Below are positions 21,639-34,800 of a stretch of DNA of 64,000 nucleotides, in pieces. The notes under the pieces were generated by a model that saw only the letters and a list, made by a program, of their open reading frames with translations, was not told where the DNA came from and ran no database searches. Source of the DNA: Oenanthe sinensis (Eukaryota; Streptophyta; Magnoliopsida; Apiales; Apiaceae); NCBI GenBank assembly GCA_028671895.1, contig JAPMAC010000207.1, positions 5,394,001 to 5,458,000 on the forward strand, in the 5' to 3' direction. Made by a program: the position numbers and the translations under genes. Position 1 is the first letter of the stretch, and each line of letters begins with the position of its first letter.

Positions 21639-22736
21639 TGTGAGATACAGTCTTTTTATTAGGTTTTGGATTATTTTGTCTAAACATTAAGTGTAAATTA
21701 AATTAGAAATAGGAAATTACCAAAGAATATAGTAAACCTCCCTTAGGCCTATTCAAAGTGACAGTCAACGAGTAGAAAGTCAAACTTGGTCAAACTGCTT
21801 TTATAAACTAACCAAATGATTTTCTTTCAACATATAATTAGACAAGATTTATCAAAATAATGATAAAATCAAATCTAATTTATATATGTTATATTTTGAG
21901 ACAAACACTGAAGACGAACAAATACAGTAATTTTAACACTGCTTTTACGAAACAAAAATTGTAACATCAAAACAAAAGAGTGTTGGTTTCAAAGGTTTTC
22001 AAAGGAATATATTTAATATATTTTCTAAACTTATTTGTTCAATTTATCTTCAACAAAGTCCTGCCTAAATGTAAAATACAGATTTAATCCCGGAAACCCC
22101 TAACTGCCTTATTTAAATGGATAAACTGCATTTTAATTCAAACAAAAATATTTCATGGACCTCATAGTCATCATTTATTTAGAAATATTATGTTTGAATA
22201 TATTTCAATTCAAAACTTTAGTCAAAACGTTGACAAGTTCCGACAAATGGCTATCGATTATTGTTTTGGCCTGTAGGGACAGCGAAATGATCGTTTTCTC
22301 AAAGAAATAGTTACACATGTCCAAATGACTTGAAACTTGGGGAATGTCACTAGGATTTTTTTCATAATTGTTGGGTGACTTTTATTTTTGGCATGTATCT
22401 TCGATACGTAATTGAATGTTCGGTCAATTAAAAGTCAATGAAGGTCAACTCCAAATTGAGTAGGATTTTGACCATGACCTATTGGGAATATTCCCAGATG
22501 GTTCCCAAATTTTCATAATTTTTGGAGCATATTTTGAAAAACGTCATATTTCCAACATATTGTTCGGTTTCGTGTTTATTAGCTTTATTAATTAACTGAA
22601 TAATGTTAGCACGTTTTTCTATGCACCTATGTGGCCTCTTTCAGCTGATACAACTTTAATTTGCATTGTTGTGGCTCTCCTTGCTCCATGTAGTAGCCTT
22701 GTCACCCCTTTATCACACTTAAACCCTAATTTTTGC

Positions 22737-22745
22737 CTATAAATA
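22737..22745 (+). promoter_or_regulatory. TATA box of Copia-1 3' LTR
   Basis: CTATAAATA in the same context as the 5' LTR copy. It could drive read-out transcription towards the inserted LARD. Confidence 0.55.
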
Positions 22746-23141
22746 CAAGGCTTTCCCCCACTTCATTCTCAAGCCTTTTTGAGCCAAGAAATTACTGCAT
22801 ATTTCTCTCCTCATATCATCAACATCCCAGAAAATATCAGCCTTCAAAATTTATAGCAAACAAGCTTTGATTCTTTCTAGTTTCATCTCTTTTAAAGCTT
22901 GTTTCACCCTCTTTCTTGCTCATATAATACACACACCACACAAGTTAGTTTAGCTAACCAAATATCATATTCCAACACCCCCTAGACTTGTTTAGTTGCC
23001 CCCAAAGTTGTACCAAAAGTTAAGATTCCGGCCATTTTCCGGTGACTTTTTCCGGCTACTAGTTTTTGTGTGTTTTGCCTTCAATCCTAGCTTTTTCTCT
23101 TGATTTCTTTCTAGATCTCAAGGGTTATAAGTTAGTTACTT

Positions 23142-23143
<2 letters not shown>

Positions 23144-23202
<59 letters not shown>
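23144..23202. repeat. TA microsatellite in Copia-1 3' LTR
   Basis: About 59 bases of TA; partner tract in the 5' LTR is about 88 bases. Confidence 0.95.
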
Positions 23203-23203
<1 letters not shown>

Positions 23204-23361
23204 TTAGATCGAGTTTAGTAGTGTGTACATCTTGCTTTCTTGACTAATCTTTGTGTACATACCAACTCTCGTTCACGAACCCAACTCATATCTCTTGATT
23301 TCGAAAGAAATAGTTTGTCTCTCTCTATAGAGCACAAGAGTCATAAGTTGGTTAATTTTCT

Positions 23362-23364
<3 letters not shown>

Positions 23365-23444
<80 letters not shown>
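23365..23444. repeat. Second TA microsatellite in Copia-1 3' LTR
   Basis: About 80 bases of TA; partner tract in the 5' LTR is about 44 bases. Confidence 0.95.
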
Positions 23445-23446
<2 letters not shown>

Positions 23447-24546
23447 GGCTTTAGTGTATAAGTATATATATATTGTTCTTGCATAGTTAGATCTTTAGCT
23501 TATATATACTTGCACTTGTTTACGGTTTTATATATATATGAGCTTTAATTGTTGTTGTCTTTTCTCGTATATATAGAACGTAAAGTTCATGACTAACTTA
23601 TATTCCGAGTTAAAAAATGATTTGTATAAGTCTCCTATAGAGATATAAACAAACACTACTTGTTGAATATTTGAGGGTTAGTCTCACTTTTTATTCCGAG
23701 TCGAAGTAACTTTGTATAAGCCAATATATTAAGGTATAAACAAAGAGCTTCCTTGTTGAGTTATAAAGTGAAAGAAACGAGCTCTTATTCCGAGTCATAC
23801 TCGTAGAATATTAGTGAGTTTATCCGACTTCGAACTCCGAGTTAGAAGGTACTTGTTTAAGTCTCATATATAGTAGAGATATAAACAAGGCTTCCTTGTA
23901 GAGATCTAGAAGTTGAAGTAGCTTCGAATTCAAAGTGAAAAGGTTTATCGTATAAGTTGTATATTAAGACATAAACGAGCCTTTTTCTTTTCGAGTTCAA
24001 GAAGTTATATATTCTTTGATTCCGAGTTACGAGAATTCGTATAAGTCCTATATAGACATAAACGAACTCTCCTCGTAGAATCTTAGATTGTCTTCGTTAG
24101 TTTGTAAAGAGCCTTATAGTTTCATTTTTGTTCTTCGGATCAAGGCTTTTATAAACAACAAGACTCAACGAGCTTGATATAAATCAAGTCAATATATTCG
24201 GCCATTAGATTAGTTCATATACCCTCGGCCTTATATATCGAACAATAATAAGAAGAAAATAATAAGAAAAGATTTACTTTAAGTGCTTGCATTCATACGC
24301 TTTTAATTTCCGCACTTTACTTTAGCATACGCACTTACTTTCTTGCATACACGTTAGCACACAACGTGTGGTTTGTCCTTTTTGACAAGTGACTTACCCC
24401 TTCGAGTGGTTAGTCCCTTCACTAAGTGACTTGCCCCGACTCACATTTATATATATTGTTGCTTAGGCTATTTATATATATCTATTTGTCTCTTTGGTCT
24501 AGTACTGTAATATACTAGTCCACCACCTTTCTTTCTTAAAAAGGGA

Positions 24547-24551
24547 TATAA
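24547..24551. repeat. Left target-site duplication of the LARD (TATAA)
   Basis: TATAA precedes TGTAACGATT and is repeated at 35172-35176 after GGCTGTCACA. Removing the element and one copy restores the Copia-1 LTR. Confidence 0.93.
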
Positions 24552-25251
24552 TGTAACGATTGAGATATTTATATATTTAATTAAAATGAGTTATATATTA
24601 TTTTGTGCTCCAATGCCATAAGATGGGATATATGGTCATTTTATATGCTTAGTTGACTGTCTATTTGACCACCATGTGTTTAAGTGATTTATTAAAGTGA
24701 ATAATTGATTTTTATGTTAAATTGAGGTACTGTTTGATTTTTATAAAATTATTGGTGTGTCCAATAATTATGAAATTTTATATGTATATTCTATGTGATT
24801 TTAGAGACTTTCTAAAAATGGTGGTGTATTTAATTTTAGTCCCAGTAATTTTATATAAATCTTTCATTCCTGTTTTATTTTAGAGATATTACTCTTCTAA
24901 ATTCCATATTTAATTATTGGAATGTCCAAAAATCCTGACACCTCTTCCAAAATGTTTCCTGCATATTCAGAGACTTTTTAAAAATAAAATTTTATTTTAT
25001 TTGAGTCCCAAAGTATTTTTAAAGATTTTCCTACTCTTATTTTCTATTTTTGTGCTGAAACTTCAACGATTTTTATTTAATTATCTGCTCATCAGAAAAA
25101 TATTTTAAAAATATGGGCGAGCTTCTAAAATCGTGTTCTTTATTTTAAAAATATAAAATTTATTTTTGTACCCATTTTCCTATCAAATACGAATTTTTAA
25201 TTGTTTTAAATCAGATTTTAGCAATTGTGAAATTACCTTTCTACCCTTGGC

Positions 25252-25260
25252 TTTATAATA
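25252..25260 (+). promoter_or_regulatory. TATA box of LARD 5' LTR
   Basis: TTTATAATA at about 700 bases into the LTR, followed by a CT-rich region; copy at 31426-31434 in the other LTR. Probable start of LARD RNA near 25290. Confidence 0.55.
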
Positions 25261-25557
25261 CACAGCACCGCCCACTTTCTTTCTCATTTTGCTCTGTATC
25301 AGCAGGTCAGCTAGGTTTTGTTTCTCTCCTGGCGATTTCTACTGCTTCCATTGATTTTCATGTCTATTACTAATATTTACCTTGAGTTTTACTAGTAATC
25401 GAGTCCTAGATGAGTATACAATTAGTTGTTCTTGAGTTAGTATATATATATATGTGTGCCGTATATATGTGTGTATGATCTAGTTGCATGCAAGAGTCTT
25501 ACATGATTAGATCTTGATTTTTAATTTCATTTCAAGCTTTGTATGTGTATTGGAGTT

Positions 25558-25665
25558 ATGGAAACCATCACGGTGAAGAGAACCCAAAGTTGGGCCTCCA
25601 CCGGAATGGTGCCGCCGGCTATGACCGGCAAGAGAGCCGGTGGTGTGGGTGTTGATTTGAAATAG
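25558..25665 (+). CDS. 35-codon short ORF in the GC-rich island of the LARD 5' LTR
   Basis: ATG to TAG, 35 residues, starting METITVKRTQ and ending GGVGVDLK; basic, with Gly/Pro/Ala. It lies about 300 bases after the TATA box, in what should be the RNA leader, and is by far the most GC-rich part of the LTR. It also contains short inverted repeats (CCGGCT/AGCCGG at 25615 and 25635; CCACCGG/CCGGTGG at 25598 and 25637). The same ORF without change is at 31732-31839. It may be a leader peptide, a coding relic or simply an RNA structure; I recognise no family. Confidence 0.35.
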   Translation: METITVKRTQSWASTGMVPPAMTGKRAGGVGVDLK

Positions 25666-28600
25666 GTTGCAGATGCTAGAGATGAGAATATTTAACTGAT
25701 GTGCTAGTTAATTAAGCATGCATGCAGAATTTTAGTTTTGAAAGCTTGAAATTTTTTTTATCTATGTGTGTGGTGTAATTGAGACATGGGTTGTCTTTAT
25801 TTTAACTGTTCTTGCTATTTCGAGTTACTTTGTGTGATAATTGTTAGCTAATTGTGATGGCATGTTGATGAATTAGAACCCTATTAGGCTCTATTCTCAT
25901 TGTTTGTTAGTTAATTAAGCTGCCCTATTCTGTTCTGCTCATTCGTGACTACTTGTGCCCTATTCTGGGCAGTGAATATGTGTAGAATCTGTTACTTATA
26001 TTTTCTAGTTTATTTGGACACTAATTTTGTGCCGTTTGGATTAACGAGCTAAAAGTTATGTCACTTTTAGTCTAATGATAGGGATAGTAATAATCTGCTG
26101 TTGTTGCCCTGGTTGTAACTGTGTTTTGGTATATTTCCAAGTCTGATTTGTAAGTGAAATATTCTGTGATTTTGTTCTTCTCGGAGTCTAGTTTTATTAC
26201 GCGAAAGATTTGTGTTGTTTGAGTTAACGAGCTATTAGTTATGATTATTTTGGTATAGTGTGTGCAGATTGATAAAACTGGGCTGGTATAAATTCCATAG
26301 TTAATTCGTTATTTGTCGGAACATTTTGATTTAGCATCTTATAGAAAGGTCTTGGAATTATCTTCAACTTTCATTCCCTGTGTTTTTCCAAATTCCATCT
26401 GTAACCATGGTAAAATCTGCTGTTTGTGAAATCTGTGATAGTATTTCATCTTGGTATCTCCTGACTTCAAAAATTCGTAGTAAATTCATTCCTTTGGCTA
26501 TGACTTTGAGCTTTATCAAACTGAAAAGATGTTCTCGAGCTCTACAATTGTTGTTTATAGTCCATTAACCAATTCTGTGATTTAAGAGTCTCAAATGCCA
26601 AGTTACTTGTCGAAATCAGAGCTGAGACTGCTTATGCAGCGGCTTGTTTTAAAGTTTCTGAATTCGTTACTTGGTCATTTTTAGCGAGCCTTACCATTCT
26701 GGAAAGGTTTTGAAATTATCTATCCCTTCTATGTTTTATACTTTTCTATTGGAGTTCATCTAGATGTAGGAAACTACCGTTCTTTATAACTGGTCAGGCC
26801 TGAATTCTATGTCGATGGGCAACTTATGTGATATGATGTTCATATACGGTTTGTGTGACTAGTATAAGTTGTCACCAGGGGATTAATTACATGTTACGTG
26901 CTTAGTATTAAGTCATATAATGAATTGTATACCTATTTTAGTCGGATTATGAATAGTAAAGGTATATATGTCGATTATGTGGAGTATCAGAATTTTGTGA
27001 ATGGTTTAATGGAATACTTGATTATAATTATAAGTTGAGTTGAAATTGATATTAGATTATATTTGAATGGATAATAGTCGTATATATGTATTGTTGATTG
27101 GTTTGGTTTGAAAACAGGTGGATTGTCCGATTTACGAATACTTCATGCCGAAATTTTCTAAAAATTCCCTTGTGTCTAAACCTATTTTACCTAATAAATT
27201 CTAATAGTTGTGAGCATTCTTTAACTGCTAATTGTTATGTGTATTGAATGGATTATGTGATTAAGGTAAACAAATAGTGTTTATAATTATCGAATGGGTA
27301 GATAGTTACGGATTGTGATAGTTATTCAGAAACTGTTAAGTTCGCCTGATCCGACGACTGAAGTATTGTTTTATTGGCGTATAGGGTCGATCGAGACGAA
27401 CTTATCAAAGATGTTTAGAACTAAATGAATGATGTTGCGAGTATATCACTAAGAATCCGATAGAGCAACGTTGTGCCGTAGTCAGTCCAGTGGAGTATGT
27501 GAGAAGCTAAGTGGGAAGAAATGATTGTGCAATGGATAGTATCATTGGAAATCTGAACCAGGAGTCAGTGATAAGACAAGTATAAACCTTCTCGACTTTG
27601 TAACCTACTTGTTGATATACCTGTGATACACTTTGCTATGCCATGTCTGTATACCCTCGAACCTATACTTATGTTAACATTTCAATTCCAGTATATTTTT
27701 GTGCATGGCTTCCTATTACCCATCTAATATGATATGTTTAACCCAAAAGCTTGAACTAAATTCAATTTATAATTATTCTAAACCATGTCACCCCTCACTG
27801 TGAACTACCTTATTTTGATTAATTCCTTCTCGTCACATTTTTAGACTATCCTGATTTTATAACTACAGCTTTACAACAATTTCTGAAACGAAATATTTTG
27901 ACTTACCTATGTTTTCCAACGAAGTTTTGAAAAGATGTTTTATACACAGTGGACATTACTATTTAGTAATGGTCCTGAGAAATGACTTTCGAACTATGTT
28001 TTAAAGGATGTTTTAAATATAGGAATTCCGTCTAAATATTTTCTACGGATTCCTATGGATTGGCTGCGTAAGAGGCCGAGTGACGCCGGTCCAGCGTTTT
28101 ATTTTAGCGTGAGAGGCTAGGTTGTAGTCCTAGTCCAGCTTTTATGGCCAAAGTGTGCCTAACTTGGGAACCCAGTTAATATTGACCAGAGGGACCTAGT
28201 GTCCGTTATGGGGACTTTACGTGGCTGATCACCCGTATTGTCTAGTACGTCTAAAGGAAATCCAATCCGTCTAAATATTGTTGAATTTTTTATTTAATTC
28301 AAAGGAAATCAGTTTACCCTTCGAAATGAAATGGTGATTAACTTTTACTGTTGAACTTGAAATATGAATTACTATTCTTAAACTGGTTTACCCTTTTAAA
28401 GTATGATTTTGAATTATCAAGTTATAATTCATTGATTTGCAGTTATTGAAAAATTTTATCCACTTAAAATACATCCTGTTGCATTAATTGATTCCATAAA
28501 TACTTTCTGAGCAATTTTTGGCTCATTCTTGCTATTTATTCTAACCCTTTCAGCTAGGGATAAAGGTGGTTCGCTTGTTTAAGATCGCGCATAAGAGTAA

Positions 28601-28998
28601 TGCTAGATGAGGATTTCAAGTGGTTAGATTTCACCTTGGTGGCCAGGTAGAATACCTTGGAAGATGTCTGTGAGACTAGCTGGGATTAGAATTGGCTAAT
28701 TTTGAGTATGTTGTAAAATATATTTATATTGTTTTCCAGTTAATCTTCATATCGAAGTCTATCTGGTAAGGTAGAAAAGTTGTAATAATAATCAGTAGTT
28801 TGGTTTTCTGATTTCAATACTGTAACCTGTATGCGATCCTGTTTTAGGGGGTCAGTTTTACTTTCAAATTGATTTCTCTTTTAAATCATTTTTTTATTGA
28901 GTTTTCTTTTAAATTTTTATTTAAAGATATAAAGGTTTTGAATTATTTTTGTGTTAGTGGCACCAGATCTAGACCCCGGATCTGAGGGCTGTCACAGT

Positions 28999-29010
28999 TG
29001 GTATCAGAGC
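28999..29010 (+). other. Primer binding site of the LARD
   Basis: TGGTATCAGAGC two bases after the 5' LTR; complementary to initiator methionine tRNA. Confidence 0.93.
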
Positions 29011-30711
29011 GACAGGTTATAAGTTATTGAAATCAGAAAGTAGGTAGTGAGTCTAGATTCAGTAAAGGAAATGTCAAGTGAGCCTCACATAGAGGTAGGC
29101 TGAGACTATTGGGTATAGTCTGTGCTAATAGAACCAAGATGGAGTTAAAGTATTGACCTTAAGTTGATCATATTATGTATCCTAGTTTTCGAGTTATAGT
29201 TTTAGCAAGTTTGGATCTCAAGGGAGATATGATGGACCTTCCCTAATTTATAGATTTTCTTGAGAGCCCAAGATTTGCTCTTCAAGACAGCCTAAGTTAA
29301 ATCTTATGGGAGGTGAGTTAAGGATAACAGAGGTCGTATTGACCAGTTGAATAAATATTAAGTTAGAATACAAGGTCTAAGCATTTTATATTATAAATCA
29401 CAGTTTGCTAATTCTAGTTTCCCCAGTCCTCAGTTATTGAATAATTCAGAGTTAAATCTTTTAGAAGGGTCAGAGATAGACCCATTAGAAGGGCCTTTAG
29501 AGCTGGAACCAGTTGAGATCAGACCAGAAAATATATATATTTTTTTTTCCGCATTCTAAGCATTATTTGCTATTGTTGCCACATAAAGATTACTGTTTTG
29601 AAAGTCTCCTATTATTTCTTATCATTAATACAAAGAATTGGTAAAAGAGTATAAGTTTTGCCGGGTTAGAGTAAGGAGCTCTATATATATAGTTAAGGGA
29701 TGAATGTTAGAGTTTAAGTAAGGATGGGTTAGATTACTGAATATATAGTAACCACGAGTAAGTTTAGATTTGAAAACCTGATCGTGACGATTGTGACCAG
29801 CTGGATGAAACTTCTGATGGTCGTGGATGTCTATTTTGAATATCTTCATTGAGTTTTACGAGACGACGATGACATAAGTTATCGATCACTACGGAACATT
29901 TGAGAAGAAAAGTTAGAACTAAGTAACGATACATCGAAAGAACAAATAGATGAGACGATTATGAAAACCCTGGCAATACCTTCCTCATTTGTGAATTATT
30001 TTGATTATATTCCCCATCAATGAATTATTTTGACACTGAAATTTGATAAAGAATACACTTTCTCTCTTGAATCATATGTCGATATTTTTAATTACCAGAG
30101 TCTTTTCCATCTATTCTTTTCCTTCAGAAATAGCACCTTTGGAATTTATGCGATTTTGATCCAAGGTGTGTATTAGAGATTGATTCGTCAAAAGACAGTA
30201 ATTATTAATTTGACTTTGAATTTCCTTCAATATTTCTCTATTCCGACTGAGACGAACAACCCTAATTATAGGGGACACAAGAACTATCTGTCTGTGTGAT
30301 AGAAGTTGGATGGGACGCCATCACTTGTGTTTGTTGTGAATTACAAGAAGGTTAACTACCTTTAGTAGTGTCTTAATGTAGACACGCAACATTGAGTTCT
30401 TTCGATCATATTGATCACTCAGTTAAAACTTATTTTGATATCTGGAAATTATTTTATTTAAAGTTCCATGATTCTTATTATCTCTAATCATTTTGAAGGT
30501 ATGCCAACTAGGTTGAAACGAGTTAAGCTTGCTAAATGAATCAAGACTTTGTAGTGGGATTATGGAAAACAAAAGCAGATTTCGATACAAAGAGAAAACA
30601 AATAAACTGGATCGACTAGTAGGGTTTTCGATCAGAAAGGACGAACAATATGGAGTAAAGAGATAATACGCCTCGTTATTTCTTTCGCTGATTCTGTGGA
30701 CAGAATCCTTA

Positions 30712-30725
30712 TAAGGGGGGGAGAA
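30712..30725 (+). other. Polypurine tract of the LARD
   Basis: AAGGGGGGGAGAA-type run immediately before the second LTR. Confidence 0.85.
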
Positions 30726-31425
30726 TGTAACGATTGAGATATTTATATATTTAATTAAAATGAGTTATATATTATTTTGTGCTCCAATGCCATAAGATGG
30801 GATATATGGTCATTTTATATGCTTAGTTGACTGTCTATTTGACCACCATGTGTTTAAGTGATTTATTAAAGTGAATAATTGATTTTTATGTTAAATTGAG
30901 GTACTGTTTGATTTTTATAAAATTATTGGTGTGTCCAATAATTATGAAATTTTATATGTATATTCTATGTGATTTTAGAGACTTTTTAAAAATGGTGGTG
31001 TATTTAATTTTAGTCCCAGTAATTTTATATAAATCTTTCATTCCTGTTTTATTTTAGAGATATTACTCTTCTAAATTCCATATTTAATTATTGGAATGTC
31101 CAAAAATCCTGACACCTCTTCCAAAATGTTTCCTGCATATTCAGAGACTTTTTAAAAATAAAATTTTATTTTATTTGAGTCCCAAAGTATTTTTAAAGAT
31201 TTTCCTACTCTTATTTTCTATTTTTGTGCTGAAACTTCAACGATTTTTAATTAATTATCTGCTCATCAGAAAAATATTTTAAAAATATGGGCGAGCTTCT
31301 AAAATCGTGTTCTTTATTTTAAAAATATAAAATTTATTTTTGTACCCATTTTCCTATCAAATACGAATTTTTAATTGTTTTAAATCAGATTTTAGCAATT
31401 GTGAAATTACCTTTCTACCCTTGGC

Positions 31426-31434
31426 TTTATAATA
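31426..31434 (+). promoter_or_regulatory. TATA box of LARD 3' LTR
   Basis: Same TTTATAATA string and context as 25252-25260. Could start read-out transcription into Copia-1 U5 and flanking Gypsy LTR. Confidence 0.5.
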
Positions 31435-31731
31435 CACAGCACCGCCCACTTTCTTTCTCATTTTGCTCTGTATCAGCAGTTCAGCTAGGTTTTGTTTCTC
31501 TCCTGGCGATTTCTACTGCTTCCATTGATTTTCATGTCTATTACTAGTATTTACCTTGAGTTTTACTAGTAATCGAGTCCTAGATGAGTATACAATTAGT
31601 TGTTCTTGAGTTAGTATATATATATATGTGTGCCGTATATATGTGTGTATGATCTAGTTGCATGCAAGAGTCTTACATGATTAGATCTTGATTTTTAATT
31701 TCATTTCAAGCTTTGTGTGTGTATTGGAGTT

Positions 31732-31839
31732 ATGGAAACCATCACGGTGAAGAGAACCCAAAGTTGGGCCTCCACCGGAATGGTGCCGCCGGCTATGACC
31801 GGCAAGAGAGCCGGTGGTGTGGGTGTTGATTTGAAATAG
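31732..31839 (+). CDS. 35-codon short ORF in the LARD 3' LTR
   Basis: Identical copy of the short ORF at 25558-25665, with the same inverted repeats. No substitution between the copies, though at this overall divergence that alone is weak evidence of constraint. Confidence 0.35.
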   Translation: METITVKRTQSWASTGMVPPAMTGKRAGGVGVDLK

Positions 31840-34800
31840 GTTGCAGATGCTAGAGATGAGAATATTTAACTGATGTGCTAGTTAATTAAGCATGCATGCA
31901 GAATTTTAGTTTTGAAAGCTTGAAATTTTTTTTATCTATGTGTGTGGTGTAATTGAGACATGGGTTGTCTTTATTTTAACTGTTCTTGCTATTTCGAGTT
32001 ACTTTGTGTGATAATTGTTAGCTAATTGTGATGGCATGTTGATGAATTAGAACCCTATTAGGCTCTATTCTCATTGTTTGTTAGTTAATTAAGCTGCCCT
32101 ATTCTGTTCTGCTCATTCGTGACTACTTGTGCCCTATTCTGGGCAGTGAATATGTGTAGAATCTGTTACTTATATTTTCTAGTTTATTTGGACACTAATT
32201 TTGTGCCGTTTGGATTAACGAGCTAAAAGTTATGTCACTTTTAGTCTAATGATAGGGATAGTAATAATCTGCTGTTGTTGCCCTGGTTGTAACTGTGTTT
32301 TGGCATATTTCCAAGTCTGATTTGTAAGTGAAATATTCTGTGATTTTGTTCTTCTCGGAGTCTAGTTTTATTACGCGAAAGATTTGTGTTGTTTGAGTTA
32401 ACGAGCTATTAGTTATGATTATTTTGGTATAGTGTGTGCAGATTGATAAAACTGGGCTGGTATAAATTCCATAGTTAATTCGTTATTTGTCGGAACATTT
32501 TGATTTAGCATCTGATAGAAAGGTCTTGGAATTATCTTCAACTTTCATTCCCTGTGTTTTTCCAAATTCCATCTGTAACCATGGTAAAATCTGCTGTTTG
32601 TGAAATCTGTGATAGTATTTCATCTTGGTATCTCCTGACTTCAAAAATTCGTAGTAAATTCATTCCTTTGGCTATGACTTTGAGCTTTATCAAACTGAAA
32701 AGATGTTCTCGAGCTCTACAATTGTTGTTTATAGTCCATTAACCAATTCTGTGATTTAAGAGTCTCAAATGCCAAGTTACTTGTCGAAATCAGAGCTGAG
32801 ACTGCTTATGCAGCGGCTTGTTTTAAAGTTTCTGAATTCGTTACTTGGTCATTTTTAGCGAGCCTTACCATTCTGGAAAGGTTTCGAAATTATCTATCCC
32901 TTCTATGTTTTATACTTTTCTATTGGAGTTCATCTAGATGTAGGAAACTGCCGTTCTTTATAACTGGTCAGGCCTGAATTCTATGTCGATGGGCAACTTA
33001 TGTGATATGATGTTCATATACGGTTTGTGTGACTAGTATAAGTTGTCACCAGGGGATTAATTACATGTTACGTGCTTAGTATTAAGTCATATAATGAATT
33101 GTATACCTATTTTAGTCGGATTATGAATAGTAAAGGTATATATGTCGATTATGTGGAGTATCAGAATTTTGTGAATGGTTTAATGGAATACTTGATTATA
33201 ATTATAAGTTGAGTTGAAATTGATATTAGATTATATTTGAATGGATAATAGTCGTATATATGTATTGTTGATTGGTTTGGTTTGAAAACAGGTGGATTGT
33301 CCGATTTACGAATACTTCATGCCGAAATTTTCTAAAAATTCCCTTGTGTCTAAACCTATTTTACCTAATAAATTCTAATAGTTGTGAGCATTCTTTAACT
33401 GCTAATTGTTATGTGTATTGAATGGATTATGTGATTAAGGTAAACAAATAGTGTTTATAATTATCGAATGGGTAGATAGTTACGGATTGTGATAGTTATT
33501 CAGAAACTGTTAAGTTCGCCTGATCCGACGACTGAAGTATTGTTTTATTGGCGTATAGGGTCGATCGAGACGAACTTATCAAAGATGTTTAGAACTAAAT
33601 GAATGATGTTGCGAGTATAGCACTAAGAATCCGATAGAGCAACGTTGTGCCGTAGTCAGTCCAGTGGAGTATGTGAGAAGCTAAGTGGGAAGAAATGATT
33701 GTGCAATGGATAGTATCATTGGAAATCTGAACCAGGAGTCAGTGATAAGACAAGTATAAACCTTCTCGACTTTGTAACCTACTTGTTGATATACCTGTGA
33801 TACACTTTGCTATGCCATGTCTGTATACCCTCGAACCTATACTTATGTTAACATTTCAATTCCAGTATATTTTTGTGCATGGCTTCCTATTACCCATCTA
33901 ATATGATATGTTTAACCCAAAAGCTTGAACTAAATTCAATTTATAATTATTCTAAACCATGTCACCCCTCACTGTGAACTACCTTATTTTGATTAATTCC
34001 TTCTCGTCACATTTTTAGACTATCCTGATTTTATAACTACAGCTTTACAACAATTTCTGAAACGAAATATTTTGACTTACCTATGTTTTCCAACGAAGTT
34101 TTGAAAAGATGTTTTATACACAGTGGACATTACTATTTAGTAATGGTCCTGAGAAATGACTTTCGAACTATGTTTTAAAGGATGTTTTAAATATAGGAAT
34201 TCCGTCTAAATATTTTCTACGGATTCCTATGGATTGGCTGCGTAAGAGGCCGAGTGACGTCGGTCCAGCGTTTTATTTTAGCGTGAGAGGCTAGGTTGTA
34301 GTCCTAGTCCAGCTTTTATGGCCAAAGTGTGCCTAACTTGGGAACCCAGTTAATATTGACCAGAGGGTCCTAGTGTCCGTTATGGGGACTTTACGTGGCT
34401 GATCACCCGTATTGTCTGGTACGTCTAAAGGAAATCCAATCCGTCTAAATATTGTTGAATTTTTTATTTAATTCAAAGGAAATCAGTTTACCCTTCGAAA
34501 TGAAATGGTGATTAACTTTTACTGTTGAACTTGAAATATGAATTACTATTCTTAAACTGGTTTACCCTTTTAAAGTATGATTTTGAATTATCAAGTTATA
34601 ATTCATTGATTTGCAGTTATTGAAAAATTTTATCCACTTAAAATACATCCTGTTGCATCAATTGATTCCATAAATACTTGCTGAGCAATTTTTGGCTCAT
34701 TCTTGCTATTTATTCTAACCCTTTCAGCTAGGGATAAAGGTGGTTCGCTTGTTTAAGATCGCGCATAAGAGTAATGCTAGATGAGGATTTCAAGTGGTTA

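Larger units (their letters stand above)
21639..24551 (+). repeat. Copia-1 3' LTR, first part
   Basis: Matches the 5' LTR from its start to the point corresponding to about 8938, with scattered substitutions, a small deletion near 22350 and different TA-tract lengths. It ends at TATAA (24547-24551), the target duplication of the LARD. Confidence 0.93.
24552..28996 (+). repeat. LARD 5' LTR (4445 bp)
   Basis: Starts TGTAACGATT and ends GGCTGTCACA. It is AT-rich except for a GC-rich island at about 25558-25665 containing a short ORF. The U5 side has a segment with GAGCAATTTTTGGCTCA (about 28510) and CTAACCCTTTCAGCTAGG, which resembles the reversed LTR at 62265-62345. Confidence 0.95.
28997..30725 (+). 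other. LARD internal region, non-coding
   Basis: 1729 bases. Reading both strands I find no gag, protease, RT or integrase motif. The longest open frame (minus, 29849-29625) has no recognisable features. It is likely the remnant of a leader plus 3' region of a once coding parent. Confidence 0.8.

Noticed and set aside
24917..25108. 62-63 codon frames repeated in both LARD LTRs (also 26380-26568, 31091-31282, 32554-32742)
   Set aside because: AT-rich LTR sequence; similarity between copies only reflects LTR identity.
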